Source: Longimicrobium sp. (lineage in GTDB: Bacteria; Gemmatimonadota; Gemmatimonadetes; Longimicrobiales; Longimicrobiaceae). From it: a DNA stretch of 64,000 nucleotides. Below, one piece after another: positions 50,101 to 58,000 of the stretch. How positions within the stretch are numbered: the stretch's first letter is position 1; every line of letters begins with the position of its first letter. Location of the stretch: the NCBI GenBank assembly GCA_036387335.1, contig DASVTZ010000203.1:62001-126000 (forward strand), read 5' to 3'. The position numbers and the translations under genes were made by a program. The notes beneath the pieces were generated by a model. It was not told the DNA's origin. It worked only from the letters and a program-made list of their open reading frames with translations, and searched no databases.

Positions 50101-50481
50101 CTACGCCTCCTCCTCCTCGTCCCACTCCACCGCCGCATCCAGGTCGTCGAACACGAACGTCGTCTCGCCGCCGCGGGCGCGGGCGGCGGCGATCTCGAGC
50201 GTGTCCAGGAGCGCGTCCTGCGCGGGGGAGCGCTCCAGGCGGTACTCGCGCTTCTCGTACTCCCCGGCCAGGAAGCGGGCCATGAACTCGTACATCGCGA
50301 GCTGGTCCGTCTCGAAGACCCCCGGCGCACCCTCCGTCTCGCTGGAGTCCAGGACGAAGTGGTGGAGCTCGCCCTCGCCGTCGAGCGCGTCGCGGAACTC
50401 GAAGTGCCCCAGCGCGAACAGGTGCCGCGTACCCGCCTCGCACGCCTGCTCGTACTCCTCTTCGCTGCTCTGTCGGAACAT
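50101..50481 (-). CDS. Acidic hypothetical protein
   Basis: 126 residues beginning MFRQSSEEEYEQACEAGTRH and ending in a Glu run. Blocks EFRDALDGEGELHHFVLDSS and YEFMARFLAGEYEKREYRLE indicate a compact alpha/beta protein, strongly acidic. No signal peptide or known motif. I do not recognise the family; the neighbours (GNAT, hydroquinone reductase) do not suggest a job. Codon use fits the genome, so it is likely real. Confidence 0.65.
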   Translation of the reverse strand: MFRQSSEEEYEQACEAGTRHLFALGHFEFRDALDGEGELHHFVLDSSETEGAPGVFETDQLAMYEFMARFLAGEYEKREYRLERSPAQDALLDTLEIAAARARGGETTFVFDDLDAAVEWDEEEEA

Positions 50482-50545
50482 GGCTGCCCCCCGGGTGGAT
50501 GCGCTTTGCCGGCCGCTCCCCGGCAGAAATCGCTCCGCGGCGGAG

Positions 50546-51064
50546 TTAGCGACCGTCCAGCGGAAGGCGGTACGCCATCACCAGCTCGGCGCCGGGGGGG
50601 CGGAAGTCGTGCTCGGGGGCGCGCTCGAAGCCCATCCGCTCGTACATGCGCACGGCTGCGCGCAGGCTCTCGGAGGTGTGGAGCCCCAGCTCGCGGGCGC
50701 CGGACTCGCGGGCGCGGCGCACGCACACGTCCACCAGCGCCTGGCCCACGCCGGCTCCGCGCGCGGTGGGCGCCACCGCCAGCAGCCGCAGCTCGGGCCA
50801 GCTCGCCCGCTCCGCCAGGCCGCCGTAAGCATCCGCGGATGGCGCGAAGAGCATCACGCTCCCCACGATCTCGCCACCCCGCTCCGCCACGATGCGCTCC
50901 ACGCCCTCCCCCTCCACTTCCAGCGCGGCGCGGACGGCGCCATCGAGCCCCGCCCACGCGTCCGGCGCCATCACGCTGGCGAGCTCCGAATACGCGGTCA
51001 GCGTCAGCGCTTTGATCGTCTCGCGGTCGGCAGGGCGCGCGTCACGGATGGAGACGCCGCTCAC
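50546..51064 (-). CDS. GNAT-family N-acetyltransferase
   Basis: 172 residues from a GTG overlapping the upstream stop by four bases. VSIRDARPADRETIKALTLT opens the fold; LRLLAVAPTARGAGVGQALV is motif A with the acetyl-CoA-binding RGxGxG/A-like loop; RAAVRMYERMGFERAPEHDF is motif B. Acetyl-CoA-dependent acetylation of a small amine or protein is expected; substrate unknown. Coupled to the glutathionyl-hydroquinone reductase gene upstream. Confidence 0.87.
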   Translation of the reverse strand: MSGVSIRDARPADRETIKALTLTAYSELASVMAPDAWAGLDGAVRAALEVEGEGVERIVAERGGEIVGSVMLFAPSADAYGGLAERASWPELRLLAVAPTARGAGVGQALVDVCVRRARESGARELGLHTSESLRAAVRMYERMGFERAPEHDFRPPGAELVMAYRLPLDGR

Positions 51065-52011
51065 GCGCCGAGCCCCTCGCGGCCGTGCGGCGTCGTCCAG
51101 TCGACGAGCGGCCCGGCCGGCACGATGCGCGACGGGTTGAGCTGCTCGTGCGTCATGTAGTAGTGGCGCTTGATGTGGTCGAAGTTCACCGTCTCGCCGA
51201 ACGCGGGGCGCTGGTACAGGTCGCGGGCGTACCCCCACAGGTTGGGATAGTCCACCAGGCGGCGCAGGTTGCACTTGAAGTGGCCCACGTACACGGCGTC
51301 GAAGCGCGCCAGCGTCGTGAACAGCCGCACGTCCGCCTCGGTGAGCTGCCCGGCGACCAGGTAGCGCTGCCCCGCCAGCCGCTCCTCGAGCCAATCCAGC
51401 CGCGCGAACAGCGTGTGCACGGCCGCGTCGTACGCCTCCTGCGACGCCGCGAACCCGGTGCGGTACACCCCGTTGTTCACGTCCTGGTACACCACCTCGT
51501 TCACCCGGTCGATCTCATCGCGCAGCGCGACAGGATACAGATCCGGCGCGTCCTGCTTCTGGAACGCGCCGAACTGCGTCTCGAAGTCGATGGTGATGTC
51601 CGGGTAGTTGTTGGTGACGAGGCGCTTCGTCACGCGGTCCCAGATGCAGGGCACGGTGTAGCGCCCGGTGTACTCCGGATCGGTGAGGAGGTACGCCTCC
51701 GACAGGAACTGGAAGCCGCACACCCCGTCCGCCGTGTGGTCCGGCCCTTCGCGAAAGGCCCACCCCCGCTCGTCGCGGACCGGATCGACCACGGTCATGG
51801 AGATGACGTCTTCCAGCCCCAGCAGCCGGCGCACGATGATGGCCCGGTGCGCCCACGGGCACGCCAGCGACACGTACAGGTGGTACCGCCCCGCCTCCGC
51901 GGGAAAGCCCGACGATCCATCGGCCGTGATCCGGTCGCGGATCGAATACTTCTGCCGCACGAACTCGCCGGTCGCGCTCGTCTCAGCGGGAAACTGCCCG
52001 GTCACGCTCAT
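51061..52011 (-). CDS. S-glutathionyl-hydroquinone reductase
   Basis: 316 residues, the usual length for the Xi-class glutathione transferases (EcfG/PcpF, YqjG type). The thioredoxin-like domain has YHLYVSLACPWAHRAIIVRR with the catalytic Cys51, followed by VVDPVRDERGWAF, VPCIWDRVTKRLVTNN and the C-terminal helical domain with DVRLFTTLARFDAVYVGHFK. It reduces glutathionyl-quinones, releasing glutathione and hydroquinone. The ATG overlaps the stop of the upstream secreted protein by four bases (ATGA). Confidence 0.92.
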   Translation of the reverse strand: MSVTGQFPAETSATGEFVRQKYSIRDRITADGSSGFPAEAGRYHLYVSLACPWAHRAIIVRRLLGLEDVISMTVVDPVRDERGWAFREGPDHTADGVCGFQFLSEAYLLTDPEYTGRYTVPCIWDRVTKRLVTNNYPDITIDFETQFGAFQKQDAPDLYPVALRDEIDRVNEVVYQDVNNGVYRTGFAASQEAYDAAVHTLFARLDWLEERLAGQRYLVAGQLTEADVRLFTTLARFDAVYVGHFKCNLRRLVDYPNLWGYARDLYQRPAFGETVNFDHIKRHYYMTHEQLNPSRIVPAGPLVDWTTPHGREGLGA

Positions 52012-52544
52012 TTCGTTGATCCACGTTGAAGGCACGGCCGCCCCGCCGCCTGGTCCGCGGCGCGGCGGGCCAGCTCGTTGGCGTTGGCGCTGGGAGCGAT
52101 GCGGTCCGTCACGCAGCTCCCCCGCGCCGACACCCTGGCGACGGCGAGGTACGAGGTGGTCCGCCCCGGGTTCGACGGGTCTTCGCTGGCGTTCACCCGC
52201 ACGATCAGCGCGATGGGCCGCTCGCCGCGCATCCGCCACTCCGCGCGCGGCCCCAGGCTGGAGAAGTTGCCGGTGATGACGCCCCAGTAATTCAACTCGT
52301 GCACCCGCCCCGCCGGCGTGACGACGTTCACGGACATGCGATCGTCGTCGTACGCCACCTGGAGCGCGTACCCCGCCACGCCCCGGCAGCGATGCAGCGT
52401 GCCACCCGCCTCCTCGTCTCTGCTGAGAAGGCGGCAGCGTGCGGTATCGAGCGAAGTGTACACGCTGCGGAGCGCCTGCCCCGAAGCCTCGAGGGGAAGC
52501 CCTACGAGCGCGGCGACGGCCGCGAGACGGAGCGATGCGCGCAT
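52008..52544 (-). CDS. Secreted protein of unknown function
   Basis: 178 residues with a signal peptide (MRASLRLAAVAALVGLPLEA, cleavage near SGQA). The mature protein starts SVYTSLDTARCRLLSRDEEA and contains CRGVAGYALQVAYDDDRMSV with a Cys pair, then VNASEDPSNPGRTTSYLAVA and a second Cys pair near the end. Similar proteins with the SVYTxLDxxxC start occur in many Gram-negative bacteria, all uncharacterised. First gene of a coupled three-gene operon with the quinone reductase and GNAT genes. Confidence 0.75.
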   Translation of the reverse strand: MRASLRLAAVAALVGLPLEASGQALRSVYTSLDTARCRLLSRDEEAGGTLHRCRGVAGYALQVAYDDDRMSVNVVTPAGRVHELNYWGVITGNFSSLGPRAEWRMRGERPIALIVRVNASEDPSNPGRTTSYLAVARVSARGSCVTDRIAPSANANELARRAADQAAGRPCLQRGSTK

Positions 52545-52566
52545 GAAAGCTACCCGGTGGAGGTGG

Positions 52567-52863
52567 TCAGGGCCCGCACTTGGTGCATCGGTCGATCAGC
52601 CCCGCGTGCTCCGGCACCTCGCGCCCATGCCAGCTGCGCAGCGCCGACTTGGTTTCCGCGCAGATCTGGCGTGCGCCCTTGGCCTTGAGCCGCTTGGGGT
52701 GCCGGTCCCGATCCACCTCCGAGCACCCGGCGCGATGGAGAATCGGGGCGTGGCGCGCGCGCACGGCCAGCACGAACCCGTCCGGGTGCGTATCGCGCCA
52801 CCACGAATACGTGGCATCGTCGTCCGTCTCCAGCGTGTCCGCGAACGAGTTCGAGGTTTCCAT
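52567..52863 (-). CDS. Cysteine-containing hypothetical protein
   Basis: 98 residues. WWRDTHPDGFVLAVRARHAP, ILHRAGCSEV, RQICAETKSALRSWHGREVP and DRCTKCGP match a small family of unknown function in which HPDGFVLN, LHxAxC and a terminal C-x2-C recur, suggesting a zinc-stabilised fold. The family is often seen near restriction or helicase genes. Start at 52863 or five codons upstream. It is divergent from the Fic gene; an AT-rich stretch (TTATATTGTAAAAAA) in the short gap probably serves as promoter for one or both. Confidence 0.65.
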   Translation of the reverse strand: METSNSFADTLETDDDATYSWWRDTHPDGFVLAVRARHAPILHRAGCSEVDRDRHPKRLKAKGARQICAETKSALRSWHGREVPEHAGLIDRCTKCGP

Positions 52864-52918
52864 CGTGTGTACCGGCACCCGGTTATATTGTAAAAAATCG
52901 CACAGAAGCGTAGCTTAG

Positions 52919-54457
52919 ATGGTAGATTATCTGCCTTCGGCCCGGACAAGTATTCCCATGGTGGCAAAAACTCCGCCTCGCGGTTTACCGGAAGTGCTGG
53001 TGAGCACGTCCGAAACGAGCGGTGCCGTCCAGCGGATGGTGAAGAGGGGCGAGCTTCGGAAGATCGGACCGCGCCTGTACACGCCGAACCAGGTGGATGC
53101 GCCGGAGAGCATCGTCGGCAGGAACCTGTGGCAGGTGATCGCCCTCCTCTTCCCCGGCGCGGTCGTCTCCCACCGCACCGCGCTCACTCAGAAGCCGACG
53201 CCTAAGGGCACGGTGTTCCTGACCGGCGCGTACGAGCGGATCGTGCGGCTTCCCGGCGCTACCGTCCGCATCCTCAAAGGCCCAGGACCGCTCGAGGGTG
53301 ACAACGGATACTTTGGGGCGCTGTACATGGCGTCTGAATCACGCGCGCTCCTGGAGTGCCTCAGGTTTTCGCGGGTTCGGAGCAGCGAAGCGTCCGTCGT
53401 TTCCGCCACCGAGCTGGAGACGATCCTCGAGCGCAGGCTCTCCTTCAAAGGGGAGGGCTGGATCAACAGCATACGCGACCGGGCGCGGGCGATCGCACCG
53501 GAGCTCGGGCTGGAGGAAGCGTATGCAAAGCTCGACAGGATCGTCGGGGCGCTCCTCGGCACCCGCAAAGCAAGGATGCATGCTCCGACCGCGATCGCGC
53601 GCGCGGCGGGAGCGCCCTACGATGCCGCGCGCCTGGAGCGGTTCACGCGTCTCGCGGACGCGCTGCGGCTCTGGCCTTCGGCGGATCGCCCGGATCCCGT
53701 GATCCGTGGGCCCGCGTTCCAGAACCTCGCGTTCTTCGACGCCTACTTCTCCAACTTCATCGAGGGAACCGAATTCGAAGTCGAAGAGGCGCTGGAGATC
53801 GTCTTCGAGAACCGCATTCCGGCCGCGCGTCCCGCTGACGCGCACGACGTCCTGGGTACGTTCCGCCTAGTGTCCAGCAGCCACGAGATGGGCCAAAGCG
53901 CGGCGGATCTGGCCCGCGACTTCCCCGCGTTCCGTGCGATGCTCGAGTCCAGGCACGAGACCATCCTGCACGGCAGGCCGGAGACGCAGCCGGGCCGCTT
54001 CAAGGAAGTGGTCAATCGCGCCGGTGACACGGTCTTCGTACATCCCGAGCTGCTGGTGGGCACGATGTCGAGGGGTCTGGAGATCATGCCGTCGCTCCCC
54101 GACCCGTTTCACCGGGCGGTCTACATGATGTTCTTGGTATCGGAGACCCACCCGTTCAACGATGGAAACGGCCGCCTCGCGCGGGCGATGATGAACGCCG
54201 AGCTGATCTCCGGGGGCCAGCGCAGGCTCCTCATCCCCACTGCATTCCGGGGCGACTACATTGGCGGCTTGCGCCGTCTTTCCAAGCAGGACGATCCCAA
54301 GACGCTGATCCAGGTGCTCGACTTCGCCCAGCGATTCACCGCCGCGGTGGACTTCGGCGATCTCGCCGCCGCGCAGCGGGTCCTCACGCAGTGCGGCGCC
54401 TTCCAGTCCGGCGACGAGGCGCGCCTCCGCATGCCGCGCTCAACGACCGGATCGTAG
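52919..54457 (+). CDS. Fic protein with fused N-terminal winged-helix domain
   Basis: 512 residues. Residues about 20-95 look like the winged-helix of AbiEi/antitoxin-type regulators: SETSGAVQRMVKRGELRKIG, PRLYTPNQVDAP and VSHRTAL. Residues 270-470 form a Fic domain with the active site HPFNDGNGRLARAM (411-424), complete for AMP transfer. An inhibitory (S/T)xxxE(G/N) motif is present as SNFIEG (278-283), upstream of the Fic core, so activity should be self-restrained. The combination suggests an AMPylase that also binds DNA or carries its own antitoxin-like module. Start: 52919 or 52958. Confidence 0.85.
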   Translation: MVDYLPSARTSIPMVAKTPPRGLPEVLVSTSETSGAVQRMVKRGELRKIGPRLYTPNQVDAPESIVGRNLWQVIALLFPGAVVSHRTALTQKPTPKGTVFLTGAYERIVRLPGATVRILKGPGPLEGDNGYFGALYMASESRALLECLRFSRVRSSEASVVSATELETILERRLSFKGEGWINSIRDRARAIAPELGLEEAYAKLDRIVGALLGTRKARMHAPTAIARAAGAPYDAARLERFTRLADALRLWPSADRPDPVIRGPAFQNLAFFDAYFSNFIEGTEFEVEEALEIVFENRIPAARPADAHDVLGTFRLVSSSHEMGQSAADLARDFPAFRAMLESRHETILHGRPETQPGRFKEVVNRAGDTVFVHPELLVGTMSRGLEIMPSLPDPFHRAVYMMFLVSETHPFNDGNGRLARAMMNAELISGGQRRLLIPTAFRGDYIGGLRRLSKQDDPKTLIQVLDFAQRFTAAVDFGDLAAAQRVLTQCGAFQSGDEARLRMPRSTTGS

Positions 54458-54617
54458 CCATTTGAAACGTGCCGGCGAGCACGATGGCGTCCGGCTCCGT
54501 GCAATAGCGGAGATCGTGCGAGATGTAGAACCTGCTCCGTGCGGCCTGCTCGAGCGCCTCATCGACTTCGCGAATATACCGGCGGAGCCGGCGCGGCGAG
54601 AACCTATCGGGGAACAC
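54384..54617 (-). CDS. Possible small protein overlapping the fic 3' end
   Basis: From a GTG that lies 14 bases inside the upstream small gene, a frame of 77 codons reads FSPRRLRRYIREVDEALEQA, then ARSRFYISHDLRYCTEPDAI and VLAGTFQMATIRS, which is protein-like, before becoming Arg-rich in the part antisense to fic. The real end could be a variant of this or the frame could be the shifted continuation of the upstream gene. Kept at low confidence because 74 bases overlap the Fic coding region on the other strand. Confidence 0.35.
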   Translation of the reverse strand: MFPDRFSPRRLRRYIREVDEALEQAARSRFYISHDLRYCTEPDAIVLAGTFQMATIRSLSAACGGAPRRRTGRRRTA

Positions 54618-54771
54618 GCCCCGGTGAGAAGAACCTACGGATCGCGTGGAGGACGTGCATGATCCGGGACTCCTCCTCCCGATGCGCCGTCGCCGCCTTC
54701 GCCATCTCACCGATCACGCGGTTCCGCTCGCGCCGGCTCATCGCGGCCAGATCTTTCTGCTGGACCTCCAT
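54604..54771 (-). CDS. Small basic protein of 55 residues
   Basis: The ATG at 54771 has a strong GGGAGGGG site six bases upstream and a near-consensus promoter 50 bases further. The product MEVQQKDLAAMSRRERNRVI continues with GEMAKAATAHREEESRIMHV and a basic end FFSPGRVPR; it is predicted to be helical. No family recognised. It is convergent with fic. The combination of promoter, ribosome site and short frame makes it a credible small gene, and it may be co-transcribed with the overlapping frame at 54384. Confidence 0.6.
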   Translation of the reverse strand: MEVQQKDLAAMSRRERNRVIGEMAKAATAHREEESRIMHVLHAIRRFFSPGRVPR

Positions 54772-54821
54772 CGCACCCCTCCCGTTCACATCTGCGTGAC
54801 ACGACAACTCCGGCTGCATGG

Positions 54822-54851
54822 AGTGTACTCGGCCTCACAGCGATTTGTCAA
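54822..54851 (-). promoter_or_regulatory. Strong sigma-70-type promoter for the small gene
   Basis: On the minus strand TTGACA (54846-54851) and TACACT (54822-54827) are separated by 18 bases. The start site near 54815 leaves a 5' leader of about 44 bases before the ATG at 54771. Confidence 0.65.
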
Positions 54852-55004
54852 CGAAAAACAGGCGGAGCCCTGCCTATCTAAGTCGTTGAAATAGCCATAC
54901 TTGCAAAGAGTGACGAAAGTCGTCCGCGCGCCGTCCAGTCAGTCCCGCTCTCCTGCGGAAGAACGCTTCACCGGGATGCCGAACGGTGGCTCCATCGGGC
55001 CTGG

Positions 55005-55045
55005 CAATTCCTCTCCTCTGCGGCTCTGCGCCTCCGCGTGAGGCC
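55005..55045. repeat. Single-arm array of CTCTGCG-type units
   Basis: Just after the helicase gene end, CTCTCCTCTGCGGCTCTGCG and CCTCCGCGTGAGGC repeat the right-arm vocabulary of the palindrome at 16325 (CTCCGCGTGAG). The partner arm is missing or decayed. The rest of the 205-base gap holds nothing recognisable. Confidence 0.5.
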
Positions 55046-55057
55046 GTTGTTCAGTGA

Positions 55058-58000
55058 CTACGCGCGCAGGCGGACGCCGGTGCTTCCTTCGCCGATGATG
55101 CCTTCGGCGAGGAGGGCGTCGAGGGCGGCGCCGACGGCTTCTTCCAGGCGTGGGCCGGTGCGGCTGAAGCCCAGGAGGCCGCACACCTCACTCGCCAGCT
55201 CGCGGCGCGGAAGGCCGTCGCCGGTGCGCAGGACGGCAAGGATGGCTTCGCGATACTCCTCCGGCGCGATCCGCTCGGCGGGGATGCGGGTGCCGGCGCG
55301 CGAGCGAACCGTCACCGCGCCGTCCGCGCCCCACACGAAGTCGCCACGCAACTGCACGCGGCCCGCGCGTTCGGCCGCGGAGAGTGCGTCCATCACCCGC
55401 GCCACCATCCGGCTCCCGGCGCGCGGGACGTCCCACATCGCCGCGACGCGGGATACGAGGTCGTCCACGTGCAGCGGCGCCTCGGCTTCGGTAACGTCGG
55501 CGATGGCGCTCAGCAGCTCGTCGTCGCGGGCGGCGGCGAGCTCGGAGCCGGTGTGGCGCGGGGTGGTGTCCGCCATCGTGTAAGGCGTGGCGGCGAGGCT
55601 GGAGGGGGCCTCGCCGTCGTTCTGAGGCGCATCGTCATCGGGGGCCACTGCCTGCGTGTTCTCCTCGGGGGCGGAGACGATGCGGTCGACCTGCACCTGC
55701 GCGGGGGCGGTGCGGGCACGGGCGCGCGATTCCTCCACCTTGCGCAGGATGCGCTCGATCTGCCCCTCACGGTCCTTGAACCAGTCGGTGGACCAGATGC
55801 GGTGGATCTCCCAGCCACGCCGCTCGAGGACCTGCTGGCGGAGGCGGTCGCGGTCGCGCGCGGTTTCGGACGAGTGGTACGCGACGCCATCGCACTCAAT
55901 TCCGCAGACGTAGCGGCCGGGCGCCTGGTCGTCGATCACGCCGAAGTCGATACGATAGCCGGCGACGCCCACCTGCGGCTGCAGGCGGAGGCCCCGCTGC
56001 GTCAGCTCGGCGAGCACCTCGCGCTCAAAGGGCGAATCGGTGTCCGCGGCGGCGCTGGCGGTGGCGCTGTCGAGGCGGCCATGCTCGGCGTACAGGAGGA
56101 ACTCGCGCAGGAGGGCGGCGCCGCGGGAGGTGGTGGCGGCGGGGTTGATGTCGTCACCGCGCATGGAGGCGAAGACCACCATCCGCTGGCGCGCGCGGGT
56201 GGTGAGGACGTTCAGGCGCCGCCAGCCGTTCTCGCCGTTGATGGGGCCGAAGTTGTGGCGCAGCTTCCCATCGCGCCCGCGGGCGTAGGTTACGCTCAGC
56301 AGGATGACGTCGCGCTCGTCGCCCTGGATGTTCTCCAGGTTCTTGACGAAGAAGGGTTCGGTGTTGCTGCGCGCGAAGAAGGCCTCCAGCGACAGGTCTT
56401 CGCGGCGGCGCAGCTCCAGCTCATCCTGGATGGCGAGCTGCTGGCGAAGGTTGAAGGTGCCGACGCCCAGCGACAGATCGGGCGTCTCGCGGGCATGGCG
56501 CACCACCTCGTCGGCCACGCGACGCGCCTCCACCAGGTTCAGCCCCTTTCCCTCGTAGACGCCGTCCGCCACGAACTCGAACACCAGCCCGGCGGAGTGC
56601 GTCGCCGTTTCCACGCTGGGAAAGGTGTGCAGCTCCGCGTCGTAGAACGAGACGTTGGAGAAGGTGATCAGCGACTCGTGCGTGCTGCGGTAGTGCCAGC
56701 GCAGGCGCGTGCGCGGGACGCCCGCGCCCATGAACTCCTCCAGCACGCTCTCCGTGTCTTCCAGGACCGGGGTGCCGTCGTCGGCCACGGGTGCCTCCGC
56801 CTGGCCGGACATCACGGCGAAGAAGTTGGTCGGAGGCAACTGCTTGGGATCGCCCACCACCACCAACTGCGCGCCGCGGACGATGGCGCCCACCGCGTCT
56901 TCGGAGGGGAGCTGGCTGGCCTCGTCAAAGATCACCAGGTCGAAGGAGGGGCGGTCGCCGTCCAGGAGCTGCGCCACGGTGAGCGGGCTCATCATGAAAC
57001 ACGGCTTGATGGCGCGGATGGCGGCGCCGGCCGAGCGCAGCGTCTTGCGCAGCGGCGCGTGGCGGCGCTCCTTGGCCATCTCGCGCTGGAGGAAGGGCAT
57101 CCCCTCGCGCGCGTCCGGCTCGCGGAGGCGCGCCTGCACCGCCTCGCGCATGCGGCCGATGAGCGCATCGCGGTTCTCGCGCAGCACCGCCTCGTCCAGC
57201 GCGCGGAACTCGGCGGCGCGCTGCTCGTGGGTGAGTGTCGCGAACTGGCGCAGCGGCTCGCGCTCCGCGACCGCGGCGGCCGTCCACTTCGCGTGGAAGG
57301 CGCGGCGGAATGCACGCGCGAGCTCCGCCCACGCCACCTCCCCCGCGAGCGCCGGGGCGACCAGTTCCCCCGCGACGCCGGCGGCTACGCGCTGCCTCAC
57401 CATCTCGAACGCAGCCCAGCGCGGCGCCAGCCCCGCGCCTTCGTCCAGGGCCGCGGCGCGCGCGATCAGCTCCTCCAGCGGCGCACCGGCCAGATAGTCG
57501 AGCGGCCACTCCGCCCGTACGCGCAGCCCCGCCAGCGCCTGGCGCGCCCCCTCCGCCGCCCGCGCGAGCGCCTGCGAGAGCGAGATGTCGGGGGCCACGC
57601 GGGATGCCAGCTCGGCGGCCTTTTCATCGAGCCCGTGCGCCACGCACACGCCGCGGAACTCCACCACCCAGCGCACGTACCCCTCCAGCGCCTCCCAATC
57701 CGACTCCTCGCCGTTCCACAGCGCGCCAAAGAGCTGCCGTCCGTTTGCGTCGCCCGACGCAAGCGCGGCACGCTCGCGCCGCAGCTCGTCCGACTTCCGC
57801 ATCTCGTCCGCCTGCTCCAGCAGCGTGGCCGTGTAGCCGGGGAGACGCAGGGCGAGCCAGCGCCGCTTGAGCATGCGGTGCCGCCCGCTGAGGAAGTTCA
57901 GGAAGCGGAAGGGGGAGCTTTCCTTCGCCTCCATGAACGCGGCGTCGTCCGCGTGCTCCTGCGAGAGCACGTCCGACCCGAGGCGCGAAAGGACCCGTTC

